Notes: generated by a model not told the origin, from the sequence alone. Shown: positions 45,715 through 55,230, counted from the first letter of the stretch. The stretch is DNA of 64,000 nt from Bombilactobacillus mellifer (GCF_000970795.1 NZ_KQ034028.1:472127-536126), one strand, 5' to 3'. A program made the numbers and translations.

Positions 45715-46476
45715 ATGTTTACAGCACTTGTGTTATTTACTCAATTTTTTACAAAACTCAATATCCCCATTGCCATACCTGAACCTACTAATAAATTTCG
45801 AAGTAGTATTCAATATTTGACGCTGTTTAGTTTTTTATTAGGTTGCTTGGAGGCGGGGATCGTGGGTCTTTTCATGTTTATCTTGCCTAAGTGGTTAGTT
45901 TGGATTTTTTATTGGATTATTGATGGCTTAATTACCGGCGGCTTTCATTTAGATGCCTTGGCGGATACGGCAGATGGTTTATTTTCTTCACGCCAACCTG
46001 CGAAAATTTTAGATATTATGAAGGATAGTCGAATTGGGACTATGGGGGCTTTAGCCTTGATTTATTATTATATTTTGGCGATAGCTTTAGGTATCAATTT
46101 AGCGCGGATACTGTCACCTTGGTGTTTGTTGGCTTTAGTGGTTACTTGTACGATGGTGACTAAAACAGGACTATCACTCTTATTTTATCGGATGGTTTAT
46201 GCGGGTAAAAAAAATGGTTTGTCGGTGATTTGGTTACATATTGCCCCTTGGCGTATTGTGATTGCCCAAATATTTTCCGTCATAATCATCGGCTGGTTTT
46301 TCTCATGGTCGGGCTTAATTAGTTACGGTTTAATTATTGTTAGTGCTTATTTTTATCGTAGAAAAATTGTCCAAATTTTGGGAGGCTTTTCAGGCGATAC
46401 CTTAGGGGCCTTTGCCAGTTTAACCCCGGTGATCTTCTTATTCTGTCTAAATTTAACTTTTCAGCTGCTGAGGTAG
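45715..46476 (+). CDS. cobS: Adenosylcobinamide-GDP ribazoletransferase CobS
   Basis: 253 residues, polytopic membrane protein. Signature GGFHLDALADTADGLFSS and KDSRIGTMGALAL carry the metal-binding acidic residues of the CDP-alcohol-transferase-like family. Joins GDP-cobinamide to the alpha-ribazole type nucleoside. TAGGAGAAA before ATG. Confidence 0.95.
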   Translation: MFTALVLFTQFFTKLNIPIAIPEPTNKFRSSIQYLTLFSFLLGCLEAGIVGLFMFILPKWLVWIFYWIIDGLITGGFHLDALADTADGLFSSRQPAKILDIMKDSRIGTMGALALIYYYILAIALGINLARILSPWCLLALVVTCTMVTKTGLSLLFYRMVYAGKKNGLSVIWLHIAPWRIVIAQIFSVIIIGWFFSWSGLISYGLIIVSAYFYRRKIVQILGGFSGDTLGAFASLTPVIFLFCLNLTFQLLR

Positions 46477-46481
46477 TAGGA

Positions 46482-47072
46482 ATGAAATTAATTGTGGCCC
46501 GACATGGGGAAACCCTTATGAATCAACAACGCAAATTTTATGGCAGTTTGAATGTAGTCTTGGATAAAGTTGGTCAACAACAAGCCCAACTTTTAGCTGA
46601 AAAAGTGCTTCCTTTAAAGCCAACTTTATTAGTCCAAACTAATTTAAGACGAACGCAACAAACTTTAGTACCGTTGCGTCAAAGCCTTCCGCAAGTTCCA
46701 GTACTTACTTTGCCGGATTTGGCCGAAAAAGGATTTGGTCGCTGGGAAGGACTAGATGCTAATCAAATTCAGGCGCAAGATCCTGATCATTGGCAACGTT
46801 GGTTAGCGGCTCCCTTAACTTATACGCCCCCGTCGGTAGAACCTTTTCATGATTTTGAAACTCGTGTGGATCGCGGATTAAAGTGGCTAAAACAACACGC
46901 TGTAGCCACAGAGGTGATTTTTTTGGTGGCCCATTTAGGCACCTTAAGAGTCATTGATCAGCTCCTGTTGCAAGATCAGACTTATTTTTATGATCGTCAA
47001 TTTCAAAGTGCCTGTTATACGTTATACGAGTGGGACGCGCGACAAGTTCCGTTGGTGGTACGAAATCAATAA
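46482..47072 (+). CDS. cobC: Alpha-ribazole phosphatase CobC (histidine phosphatase family)
   Basis: 196 residues. RHG motif VARHGETLMNQQRKFYG, TNLRRTQQTL, EKGFGRWEG and second His in VAHLGTLRVI. Its place between cobS and hemD/cobT supports dephosphorylation of the lower-ligand nucleotide or adenosylcobamide phosphate. A second histidine phosphatase is at 22862. Confidence 0.88.
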   Translation: MKLIVARHGETLMNQQRKFYGSLNVVLDKVGQQQAQLLAEKVLPLKPTLLVQTNLRRTQQTLVPLRQSLPQVPVLTLPDLAEKGFGRWEGLDANQIQAQDPDHWQRWLAAPLTYTPPSVEPFHDFETRVDRGLKWLKQHAVATEVIFLVAHLGTLRVIDQLLLQDQTYFYDRQFQSACYTLYEWDARQVPLVVRNQ

Positions 47073-47103
47073 TTTTTAAAAAGAAAGTGGTGACTGAACG
47101 TTT

Positions 47104-47844
47104 ATGGCGTTATTGATCACTTATGCGCAAACAAAAATTCCACAATTGTATCAAAAACAACTGGCCCAATGGACGAAGGTCATTTATTTACCATTGATTT
47201 ATTTACAACCGCGGACTTTAACTTTGAATGAGATACACTGCTTGCAACAAGCAACAGATATCGCAATTACTAGCAATTATGGGGCCTATTTATTTCAAAC
47301 CAAATATGCTCATTATAATCCCACGGCGACACTTCATGTTTTAAGTGCAAAGACAAAACAAAAACTGCAGCTGCAAGTACCTAACGCGATTCAAATTAGT
47401 GATCGTGAGAATCGCGCAGCTTTAGTGGATCAAATGCACCAAATCAATCCTGCGACCACTTGCTGGTTATTAAGCGATCGAGTCAGCCCTTCTGAAGCAC
47501 ACTTACCAGGAAAGCCCCTGGTAATTTATTACAATACTTGGACACGTAGCTTACAAAAAAAAGCCCTCACGATGTTATCAGGACAGCAAATTGATTGGGC
47601 TTTGGTCACTAGCGGTTCTAATTTTCAACGGTTGCTTACTTTGAAAACCAGATTAGATGATCAAGATTGGCAACATACAGTGTATTATGTTTTAGGACAC
47701 AAAACTGGTTCAGTCATTGCAGCACATCATTATCCGGTAGTTTATCCCGGACAGTCAACCCAAGTTTTAGAACAAATCCTTAAAAAGTTGGTACGTCAAA
47801 TTAAAATGGAGGCCAATCATGGACTGGACAAGTTTACCCATTGA
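47104..47844 (+). CDS. hemD: Uroporphyrinogen-III synthase HemD
   Basis: 246 residues. Low overall conservation as usual for HemD, but two similar halves, VTSGSNFQRLL near 181 and a C-terminal HHYPVVYPGQSTQVLEQIL fit the family. Cyclises hydroxymethylbilane. 31 bases after cobC; the last 26 bases overlap cobT. A HemD-like domain is also fused to the methyltransferase at 36650. Confidence 0.82.
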   Translation: MALLITYAQTKIPQLYQKQLAQWTKVIYLPLIYLQPRTLTLNEIHCLQQATDIAITSNYGAYLFQTKYAHYNPTATLHVLSAKTKQKLQLQVPNAIQISDRENRAALVDQMHQINPATTCWLLSDRVSPSEAHLPGKPLVIYYNTWTRSLQKKALTMLSGQQIDWALVTSGSNFQRLLTLKTRLDDQDWQHTVYYVLGHKTGSVIAAHHYPVVYPGQSTQVLEQILKKLVRQIKMEANHGLDKFTH

Positions 47845-48868
47845 ACCGCTAGATAAGCTAGCACAAACAAAAATGCAAACCAAATTAGATCAACTCGCTA
47901 AACCTATTAATAGTTTAGGTCGTTTGGAAGAATTGGCTGATCATTTAGCAGGCATTTACCATTCAACAGAATTGGACTTACAATCACGCAAATGCCTTGT
48001 CTTTGCTGCGGACAATGGGGTGGCCCAAGAAGGGGTGTCAGCCACGCCACAAAAGGTAACAGCTATTCAAGCACTGAATATGCTGGCTGGTCATACCGTT
48101 GTGGCAACTTTAGCGCAAACCTATCATTGCGATATTCAGGTGATCGATGTCGGAATTAAATCAGACTTGGATTCTGCTGCTATTGTTCAAAAAAAAATTA
48201 GATGCGGGACTGCCGATATGTTGGTGCAACCGGCGATGACTTATGCACAGGCACAACAAGCTATCCAAGTGGGTTTTGATCAAGCACAGCAAGCTATTGA
48301 GGCTGGATATCAGTTATTGGCGGTAGGAGAATTAGGTATTGGCAATACGACAGCAGCTTCGGCAATGGTTGCAGCACTATTACATACCAACGGTAGCGCC
48401 GTTGTGGGTAAGGGCTCGAATATTTCATCACAACGCTTGAAACATAAAATTAAGGTGGTAGACGGTGCTTTATCTCGTGCAGCTTTACCCTTTCCCCTGC
48501 CTGATCCCTTAGTGGTTTTACAACAGGTGGGAGCTTTAGAATTGGGAGCTATGACCGGAGCAATTTTAGGAGCTGCTGCTTATCAAAAACCGGTTTTATT
48601 AGATGGCTTTTTATCTTATGCTTCAGCTTTATTAGCTCAAAAGCTGAGACCGACAGTCCTTGATTACGTGATTCCTACTCATATTTCGCATGAGCAGGGA
48701 TCGCAATTAGTACTGCAAGCCTTGGGACTTAAACCTTATATTGATTTAGAAATGTGCGTAGGAGAAGGTAGTGGAGCTATGATGATTCTACCGTGGCTCG
48801 ATGGTCTGCAAACTATTTTGCAGCAAATGAATACTCAAATAGATATGGACTTTACTTATTTTCCGTAA
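47819..48868 (+). CDS. cobT: Nicotinate-nucleotide:dimethylbenzimidazole phosphoribosyltransferase CobT
   Basis: 349 residues. LAKPINSLGRLEELADHLAG, FAADNGVAQEGVSATPQ, GELGIGNTTAASAM and VLLDGFLSYASALLA are the family landmarks; the catalytic Glu is in the C-terminal ...MCVGEGSGAMM region. Makes the alpha-ribotide of the lower base. No bluB or other 5,6-dimethylbenzimidazole gene is present; lactobacilli use adenine and make pseudocobalamin. Last gene of the cob operon. Confidence 0.95.
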   Translation: MDWTSLPIEPLDKLAQTKMQTKLDQLAKPINSLGRLEELADHLAGIYHSTELDLQSRKCLVFAADNGVAQEGVSATPQKVTAIQALNMLAGHTVVATLAQTYHCDIQVIDVGIKSDLDSAAIVQKKIRCGTADMLVQPAMTYAQAQQAIQVGFDQAQQAIEAGYQLLAVGELGIGNTTAASAMVAALLHTNGSAVVGKGSNISSQRLKHKIKVVDGALSRAALPFPLPDPLVVLQQVGALELGAMTGAILGAAAYQKPVLLDGFLSYASALLAQKLRPTVLDYVIPTHISHEQGSQLVLQALGLKPYIDLEMCVGEGSGAMMILPWLDGLQTILQQMNTQIDMDFTYFP

Positions 48869-48896
48869 AACCATTTTAATACTCGCAATTAGTACT

Positions 48897-49832
48897 CTAA
48901 GAAACACTCCCTAGCGATTCAAAATAGTGAGTGATTTTTTGGATTTCCGGTAAATAAGTTGTGCAGCAGCCCCCGATCAGATGGGCGCCAGCTTGATACC
49001 ATTGCGGCACTAATTGCGCAAAATCAACTGGCGGCATTATCGGCTGCCATTTTTTTATAACAGGATTATACTGACTGCCTAAATTCGGATAAATAATGAT
49101 GTCTTTATTAGTTAAAGCAGTGAGAGTTTGAATAGCTGGCAATACTAATTGCGGGGCGCAACAATTACAACCGACAGCAAAAACTTGCGGATTTTGATTT
49201 AACAAGGGAATGACTGCTTGTAAAGGCGTACCACTGCTGAGTGTATGCGCATCTCGTAAAGTAAAACTCACATAAACTGGCATTTGGGGAGCATGACACT
49301 GCAGCCAATCTAATAAAGTTTTTGCTTCAAGCCATTGGGGTTGGGTTTCAATGCCTATACAATCTGGCCGCTCTTGGAGAATTGCTTGAAGACGGGGTAA
49401 ATGAAAAGCCAAAAACTCACTACGGCTTAATTGATAATCGCCGCGGTATTCACTGCCATCTGCCAAATAAGCACCATAAGGGCCAATGGTTCCTGAAACA
49501 AAATTATAATGACCAGTTTGATCGTAAAAATCATCACGCGCTTTTTGGGCTGTTTGCACAGCTGATCTGATAAAAGTTACTGCTTGGTCTTTCGAATAGC
49601 CAACCCGCTCAAAAGCAGACAGATTAGCTTGATAGGTATCAGTAATCGCTAATTGAGCCCCTGCTTGAAAATATTGATAATGAACTTGGTAAACTTGTTG
49701 TAGATTATGAATTAAGGCATTAGCAGTCCAGAGCTCATTGTTGGTGGTTACACCTAATTTTTCCAAAGCTGTGGACATGGCGCCATCTAGAATTAAGCCC
49801 CTGCTTTGGACGGTCTGTAAAAAATTTATCAT
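48897..49832 (-). CDS. mmuM: Homocysteine S-methyltransferase
   Basis: 311 residues. Zinc-binding cysteines in VGCNCCAPQ and IGGCCTTYLPEI, with LILDGAMSTALEKLG at the N-terminus. Transfers a methyl group from S-methylmethionine (or SAM) to homocysteine; independent of cobalamin. I take ATG 49832; a TTG 18 bases upstream is possible. Converges with cobT, 28 bases between, and no clear terminator. Confidence 0.9.
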   Translation of the reverse strand: MINFLQTVQSRGLILDGAMSTALEKLGVTTNNELWTANALIHNLQQVYQVHYQYFQAGAQLAITDTYQANLSAFERVGYSKDQAVTFIRSAVQTAQKARDDFYDQTGHYNFVSGTIGPYGAYLADGSEYRGDYQLSRSEFLAFHLPRLQAILQERPDCIGIETQPQWLEAKTLLDWLQCHAPQMPVYVSFTLRDAHTLSSGTPLQAVIPLLNQNPQVFAVGCNCCAPQLVLPAIQTLTALTNKDIIIYPNLGSQYNPVIKKWQPIMPPVDFAQLVPQWYQAGAHLIGGCCTTYLPEIQKITHYFESLGSVS

Positions 49833-50330
49833 AATTGGTTTGAACCTCAAATTATATTTGCAGCTGTCTTTTTTAACTAATAATATTTTACTTATATGCT
49901 AACACACATTCAAAACCAATTAGAAGTGCGTGTAAGACAAGATCCAATCCTTTTGCAACGTCCAATGAAAGTTTCCTTTGTTCAAATAAGATTTTTAGGA
50001 AGAATTTATTGTTAAATTCTGGTTAGCACATTCATGTAGTCTTGATTTGAGTAATGCTCAAGCGATCATTGAGAAGTTACTTGTATTATCTGAATGAAAT
50101 GTTCACCGGTCATTTGAAAGCCTCGGCGTAGTCAAAACTCAATGAGAGAGAAAAATAATTAACTGTGTCGCTTCAGGGGCACTGCCAAGCACTGCTTTTA
50201 ATAGTCTGAGAAAATTTTAAATATCTAATTGTACTTTTCGAATTTCTGTGCTAATCTAAATAAAATTTATTAATTATTAACTGTTGCTATAATACAATAA
50301 GTGTCTTGTCTGATGAGAGGAGAATGTTGA
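49833..50330. other. Intergenic region without identified gene
   Basis: About 500 bases. No ORF with ribosome site; short frame fragments only. A perfect TATAAT at 50288-50293 lies 38 bases before the amidohydrolase gene and is its likely -10; no good -35 is seen. ATTAATTATTAA just upstream is AT-rich. Confidence 0.45.
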
Positions 50331-51500
50331 ATGGATAAATCTTGGGTGGATTTAATCCCTGAAACAGAAATGATTCAATGGCGGCGGCATTTGCATCGTC
50401 ATCCTGAAAGATCATTTCATGAAGAAAAAACTTGTGCCTATATTATTAAAAAGCTCCAATCTTTTGGGAATATCGAGATTGAACAGCCAACGGCGACTAG
50501 TGTGTTAGGAACAATCCAGGGCCAACAACCTGGTAAAAAAATCTTAATTCGTGCAGATATTGATGCCTTGCCAGTGCAAGAGGATACTGGTTTGGAATTT
50601 GCTTCCGAAAATCCAGGTTTAATGCACGCCTGTGGTCATGACACCCATACTGCGATTTTATTGGCAACTGCGCAAGTATTAGTTAAGTTACGCGAACAAT
50701 TTTCTGGGACAGTGCAAGTTTTATTTCAGCATGCGGAAGAATTGCCGCCTGGTGGTGCGCGTGAAATTGTAGCAAGTGGTTATTTACATGATTTAGATGC
50801 AGCCATTGGTTTACATATCATGTCAATGGCACCAACTGGAAGTATCCAAATTGTCCCTGAAGGGGCCTGGTCGACTTATTCTGATACTTTAGAATTAACT
50901 ATTCATGGTCGGGGGAGTCATGGGACTATGCCCCAAAATGGGGTTGATCCAATTATTGTTGGGACAGAGATTGTCAATCAATTTCAAACGGTAATCTCTC
51001 GATTTGCGGCACCAGATGATGTTGTAGTCATTAATGTCGGTGAATTTCAAGCAGGGCATGCTGCCAATGTCATTCCGGAAACAGCTCATTTAAGTGCTTC
51101 CATTCGGACCATCGATCAGCAAACTCGTGAAAAAGTGGCGCAACGAATTCAAGATATCGTTAAGAACACCTGCGCGACTTATGGAGCTACTCCGGAAATG
51201 GAGTATGATTTTTATTATGATGCGGTTATGAATGATCCGGCAGTTACTAAAGTAGTCTGGCAAAGTGCAGAGGATGTTCTCGGGCCTGAGTTTGTACACA
51301 AGTCTAAACGCAATAGTGGTAGTGAAGATTTCTCAGCCTATGGAAAAGTAGCTCCGTTATGTTATTTTGTATTAGGAGGGGGCACAGCTGCTGATGGTTA
51401 CCAATATGCCAACCACAGTTCCAAATTTGTGATAGATGAAGCTTCCTTAATTAATGGTGTAAAAACAGAAGTTGCGGCTACATTAAATCTATTAAAATAA
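50331..51500 (+). CDS. M20 family metallo-amidohydrolase (N-acyl-amino acid / hippurate hydrolase type)
   Basis: 389 residues. Metal ligands in HACGHDTHTAIL (His-Asp), EELPPGGAREI (Glu-Glu), GLHIMSMAP and C-terminal GSEDFSAYG / ANHSSKF. Hydrolyses N-acylated amino acids or similar amides in the cytosol; exact substrate not decided. AGAGGAGAA lies 9 bases before ATG. Stands alone with its own terminator. Confidence 0.9.
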   Translation: MDKSWVDLIPETEMIQWRRHLHRHPERSFHEEKTCAYIIKKLQSFGNIEIEQPTATSVLGTIQGQQPGKKILIRADIDALPVQEDTGLEFASENPGLMHACGHDTHTAILLATAQVLVKLREQFSGTVQVLFQHAEELPPGGAREIVASGYLHDLDAAIGLHIMSMAPTGSIQIVPEGAWSTYSDTLELTIHGRGSHGTMPQNGVDPIIVGTEIVNQFQTVISRFAAPDDVVVINVGEFQAGHAANVIPETAHLSASIRTIDQQTREKVAQRIQDIVKNTCATYGATPEMEYDFYYDAVMNDPAVTKVVWQSAEDVLGPEFVHKSKRNSGSEDFSAYGKVAPLCYFVLGGGTAADGYQYANHSSKFVIDEASLINGVKTEVAATLNLLK

Positions 51501-51507
51501 AAATTAC

Positions 51508-51548
51508 AAAAAAGCCTAGTTCGATTATCGAACTTAGGCTTTTTAGTT
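51508..51548. terminator. Bidirectional terminator between amidohydrolase and clpP side
   Basis: Stem AAAAGCCTA-GTTCGAT/ATCGAAC-TTAGGCTTTT with A tract on one side and T tract on the other, so it can act in both directions. Confidence 0.88.
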
Positions 51549-51620
51549 TATTCTAAAGCAGTGTTTTCGCAATAATATAAATCGCTGCTTAGCGTCAATT
51601 TATTCTAAAGGTTATCTAAA

Positions 51621-52208
51621 TTATTTTTTGTCTTGGTTAGTCATAATTTCATCAATCAGACCATAATCTTTAGCTTCTTGCGCGGTCAAATAATTATCGC
51701 GTTCCGTATCCCGCTTAATAGTTTCAATGTCTTGTCCAGTGTTATCAGCTAAAATTTTATTCAAACGCTGTCGTGTCTTTAAAATTTCTTCAGCTACAAT
51801 TTCAATTTCGGTTTGCTGACCTTGGGCTCCACCTGATGGTTGGTGAATTAAAACGGTGGAATTAGGTAACGCAAAACGCTTACCCTTGGTACCGGAAGAT
51901 AGCAGGACACTAGCCATGGAAGCGGCCATTCCCATTGCGATGGTTTGAACATCGGAATGTACAAAATTCATGGTATCCATAATCGCTAATCCAGCGGTTA
52001 CGGAGCCACCCGGTGAATTAATATACATATAAATATCCTTTTTAGTATCTTGGGCATCTAAAAATAATAATTGTGCAATGACCGTGTTTGCTAAGTCGTC
52101 CGTTACTTCGCCAGACAACATAATGATGCGATCTTTTAATAAGCGTGAATAAATATCATAAGCCCGTTCGCCACGGGGACTTTGTTCAATAACTGTAGGA
52201 ACTAACAT
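51621..52208 (-). CDS. clpP: ATP-dependent Clp protease proteolytic subunit ClpP
   Basis: 195 residues, full length. Catalytic Ser in [14 protein letters not shown], His in [11 protein letters not shown] and Asp in [18 protein letters not shown]. Forms the 14-subunit chamber with ClpC/ClpX/ClpE. AGAGGAGGC is upstream of ATG. In many lactobacilli it lies between whiA and cggR in the same direction; here it is reversed and the pdu-cob block separates it from whiA. Confidence 0.97.
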   Translation of the reverse strand: MLVPTVIEQSPRGERAYDIYSRLLKDRIIMLSGEVTDDLANTVIAQLLFLDAQDTKKDIYMYINSPGGSVTAGLAIMDTMNFVHSDVQTIAMGMAASMASVLLSSGTKGKRFALPNSTVLIHQPSGGAQGQQTEIEIVAEEILKTRQRLNKILADNTGQDIETIKRDTERDNYLTAQEAKDYGLIDEIMTNQDKK

Positions 52209-52268
52209 GCAAAAGCCTCCTCTGTAAAATTAGCACTCCAGCTGTTACTCTGCTAATTTACCACATTT

Positions 52269-52283
52269 GGTCAAAAAGTCAAC
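52269..52283 (-). promoter_or_regulatory. CtsR-like site overlapping the clpP -35
   Basis: On the minus strand GTTGACTTTTTGACC contains two TTGAC-type half sites close together, like the CtsR operator (RGTCAAANANRGTCAAA on the other strand) but with shortened spacing. TTGACT could be the -35, with TAAATT 16 bases on as -10. Confidence 0.4.
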
Positions 52284-52357
52284 GTTAAACTTAAGTGGCA
52301 AGGAAAAAGACTGGTAAAAAAGTTTCAGCACTAACTGTAAAAATTATTGGGAACTGT

Positions 52358-52912
52358 TTAGTAACGTTCAATTAATTGAACAAAGGCGTTAACAATTGAC
52401 TGCAGAAAATCTTTCGTACCTTGATTGTTAACCTCGCCCTTAGCAGTATCGATAAATTGATCCACATGACTGAGATAAGCTTCGGGTTGTTGCAAGGTTG
52501 GCATATTAAGAAAAACGAGCGCTTGGCGCAGATGATGATTAGCACCAAATCCACCCATTGTACCTGGGGAAAGAGAGACAATCGCAGCGGGTTTTCCATC
52601 CCAGACATTAGCGCCGTAAGGACGCGAAGCAACATCGAGAGCATTTTTTAAGACGGCAGGCACGCTACGGTTATACTCAGGGGTGACGAAAAGAGCGGCA
52701 TCGAGTTTTTGTACAGCGGTACGGAACTGAACATATTCCGTCGGTACTGGTCCCAAATCGTCAAAATCTTGATTGTATAACGGCAAATTACCGATCTCAA
52801 GGAATTGCGTCGTATAGTCAGCAGGGAATAACTTGGCCAGTTCTTGCGCAATAATTCTTGAATAAGATCCCTTGCGTAAACTACCTACAAAAATACCAAC
52901 ATTTTTAGTCAT
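52358..52912 (-). CDS. NADPH-dependent FMN reductase family protein
   Basis: 184 residues. FVGSLRKGSYSRIIAQ is the FMN phosphate loop, and FVTPEYNRSVPAVLKNALD the conserved core segment. Reduces flavin or quinone/azo substrates with NAD(P)H. Start ATG 52912 with AGAGGTG 5 bases upstream; codons upstream in frame lack a site. Related to the N-terminal half of the protein at 25047. Confidence 0.9.
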   Translation of the reverse strand: MTKNVGIFVGSLRKGSYSRIIAQELAKLFPADYTTQFLEIGNLPLYNQDFDDLGPVPTEYVQFRTAVQKLDAALFVTPEYNRSVPAVLKNALDVASRPYGANVWDGKPAAIVSLSPGTMGGFGANHHLRQALVFLNMPTLQQPEAYLSHVDQFIDTAKGEVNNQGTKDFLQSIVNAFVQLIERY

Positions 52913-53014
52913 GAAACACACCTCTTTTGAAATTTTAGTTATCCTCATATCCAGTATAACTAAATTACGACAACTAAGCTCAAATTTATTTTTCAGTCTT
53001 TCACTAATTACCTT

Positions 53015-54340
53015 TTACAAAGAATCATGTTTTTGATGCCATGCTTGAATTTGCTGTAAGCGTTCTTTAAAGCGGGATTCGTGTCCTTGATCACTAGGAT
53101 AATAATATCGATGTCCTTGTATCTCGGGGGGCATAGTTTTCATGGAAGTTAATTTGTCAGCTGTGTTGTGAGCCAATTGATAATTTTGACCGTACCCTAA
53201 ATCTTTCATCAACTTGGTTGGAGCATTGCGAATTTGTAAAGGGACGGGCGCATTCAGCGTTTTTTGGGCATCTTTTTGAGCAGCTAACCGGGCTTGATAA
53301 ATCGCGTTAGATTTGGGAGCCAATGCGAGATAGGTCACCGCTTCAACCAAGTGGACATCACATTCCGGCAGACCAATAAATTGGCATGCCGAAAAAACAT
53401 TAACCGTCACATTTAAGGCATTAACGTCGGCCAAACCGATATCTTCACTGGCAAAACGAATCAATCTGCGGGCAATATAGAGAGGGTCTTCGCCGCCTTC
53501 CAACATTCGCGTTAGCCAATAAATCGCCGCATCCACATCGCTATTACGCATCGCTTTATGCAGGGCTGAGATGAGATTATAATGTTCATCACCTTTTTTG
53601 TCGTAATTCATGAATTTCTTGCTAATTAATTGTTGCAGATTTTGGTGAGTAATAGTAATCACATTATTCTGCTGCTGGCCATTTAAAACAGCCATTTCTA
53701 AAGTATTTAAAGCAGTACGGGCATCGCCACTGGCAAATTCCGCGATAGCTTTTAAGGAATTTTCATCAATATTAATTTTTTTCTGGGGAAAAGCTTGAGG
53801 ATTTTGCAAAGCATTATGCAGTAATTGCAGAATGTCAGCAGCTTGGAGAGCTTTGAGAACAAAAACTTTACAACGCGATAATAAAGCAGAATTAATTTCA
53901 AAGGAAGGGTTTTCGGTAGTGGCTCCAATGAGGATAATGCTTCCTTTTTCAACATAGGGCAAAAAAGCATCCTGTTGGGCTTTATTAAAACGATGAATTT
54001 CATCTACAAAAACGATGGTCTGGCGACCTAATTGGCGTTGAGTTTCAGCTTGTTGCATAATTTTTTTAATTTTGCTAATGCTGCTATCCACGGCACTAAA
54101 GCTCAAAAAATGGGCTTGGGTTTGGCGGGCAATTATCTCCGCGAGAGTGGTTTTGCCCACGCCTGGTGGTCCCCAAAAGATCATAGAAGATACTTGATCT
54201 TTGGCAATAATTTCCCGCAAGATTTTTCCGGGCCCTAATAAATGTTGCTGTCCGACGAATTGTTCTAAAGTTTGCGGTCGGACCCGGGCCGCTAACGGCT
54301 CTGTCTGCGCCGCTTGAGCAAATAATGATTCTTGTTTCAT
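53015..54340 (-). CDS. rarA: Replication-associated recombination protein RarA (MgsA), AAA+ ATPase
   Basis: 441 residues. Walker A WGPPGVGKTTLAEI, Walker B IVFVDEIHRFNKAQQD, sensor TTENPSFEINSALLSR, and the C-terminal tetramerisation region (ending DQGHESRFKERLQQI). Acts at stalled replication forks with SSB. It follows the acetyltransferase gene on the same strand by 22 bases. Confidence 0.95.
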   Translation of the reverse strand: MKQESLFAQAAQTEPLAARVRPQTLEQFVGQQHLLGPGKILREIIAKDQVSSMIFWGPPGVGKTTLAEIIARQTQAHFLSFSAVDSSISKIKKIMQQAETQRQLGRQTIVFVDEIHRFNKAQQDAFLPYVEKGSIILIGATTENPSFEINSALLSRCKVFVLKALQAADILQLLHNALQNPQAFPQKKINIDENSLKAIAEFASGDARTALNTLEMAVLNGQQQNNVITITHQNLQQLISKKFMNYDKKGDEHYNLISALHKAMRNSDVDAAIYWLTRMLEGGEDPLYIARRLIRFASEDIGLADVNALNVTVNVFSACQFIGLPECDVHLVEAVTYLALAPKSNAIYQARLAAQKDAQKTLNAPVPLQIRNAPTKLMKDLGYGQNYQLAHNTADKLTSMKTMPPEIQGHRYYYPSDQGHESRFKERLQQIQAWHQKHDSL

Positions 54341-54362
54341 TAAAGATCATCTCTTTGATTTT

Positions 54363-54818
54363 TTAGTGCAAAGTTTTTTGCAACCGAATTAAATCTTTTA
54401 AGATTAACTTGTTTTCCCAAATTGTTTGGGGGTAGTGTTGGCTAAAAAAGTCGCGTTCAATGCTGGTAATTCGGAAGCCTTGCTTTTGGTAAAGATATAA
54501 TGGGCCGAAGCTGGTACTACCGGTAGCTATTTCGAGAGTTCGATAGTGTTTTTGGTGGGCCCAATTTTCAGCAAATTGCAAAAGTTGGGTACCAATTCCC
54601 TGATTTTGATGACACTGGCTGACTGCTAAATTAACGATCTCTAAGGTTTGGGGATGAGTCGGTAAGAGCAGAAGAACACCTACTAGTTTATGATCTATTT
54701 GGGCCGCAAACTTCAACGCACGGTTGACATAACTGGCAACCATTACCGGACTAGGGTCGGCACTTAGTAATAATTCATATTGGGCTGCAGACACGCTGGT
54801 CAAAGATTGAATATTCAT
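54363..54818 (-). CDS. GNAT family N-acetyltransferase
   Basis: 151 residues. Acetyl-CoA binding motif A in LAVSQCHQNQGIGTQLLQFAEN (Q-x-x-G-I-G) and YQKQGFRITSI. Substrate unknown. AAGGAG is upstream of ATG 54818. First gene of a unit with rarA. Confidence 0.85.
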   Translation of the reverse strand: MNIQSLTSVSAAQYELLLSADPSPVMVASYVNRALKFAAQIDHKLVGVLLLLPTHPQTLEIVNLAVSQCHQNQGIGTQLLQFAENWAHQKHYRTLEIATGSTSFGPLYLYQKQGFRITSIERDFFSQHYPQTIWENKLILKDLIRLQKTLH

Positions 54819-55075
54819 GGGATTGGCTCCTTTGTTTTGCCTTGAGTAAAGTTGGAATCCGATATTTTAGCAGTTGTTCCTGTTATTGATCCCTTTCTTT
54901 TGTCGTTGTTTTTGTAGAATTTAGCAGAATTCAAATTATTATCAAGGCTAACGTAATTATAGTCCAATTGTAACGGGCTTAGCTGTACTTATGGGATCGT
55001 TTTGGGAAAATATTTCTTATGTATCTGGAGTAATTGTCTGAGACCAGTTGTCTAAGTAAAATTACAAATTTAGTC
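54819..55075. other. Intergenic region upstream of the acetyltransferase-rarA unit
   Basis: No gene seen. On the minus strand TTGATA (54945-54940) and TAAATT (54923-54918) with 16 bases between are a weak promoter candidate for the acetyltransferase-rarA pair. Confidence 0.35.
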
Positions 55076-55104
55076 TTGCCAAAACTAAAAACCCACGGTA
55101 CAAT
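55076..55104 (+). promoter_or_regulatory. Promoter of tRNA-Arg(CCG)
   Basis: TTGCCA and TACAAT separated by exactly 17 bases, with the tRNA beginning 12 bases after the -10. Confidence 0.8.
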
Positions 55105-55116
55105 ATAAAACGTGTT

Positions 55117-55188
55117 GCGCCGCTAGTGTAATGGATAGCACACAAGATTCCGGTTCTTGGGATCTGGGTTCGACTCCCAGGTGGCGCA
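55117..55188 (+). tRNA. tRNA-Arg(CCG)
   Basis: Acceptor GCGCCGC/GTGGCGC (one G.T), anticodon stem CAAGA/TCTTG around loop TTCCGGT, T loop TTCGACT. Single gene with its own promoter and terminator. Confidence 0.95.
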
Positions 55189-55196
55189 TAATTGTC

Positions 55197-55230
55197 AGCA
55201 CTGGTTGTTTAAACAGCCAGTGCTTTTTTG
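55197..55230 (+). terminator. Terminator of tRNA-Arg
   Basis: AGCACTGG...CCAGTGCT with an inner TGTTTAAACA palindrome, followed by TTTTTT. Confidence 0.9.

Noticed and set aside
49862-50280. Eroded transposase or coding remnant in the gap before the amidohydrolase
   Set aside because: Short frame pieces only, interrupted by stops in all frames, with no recognisable motif.
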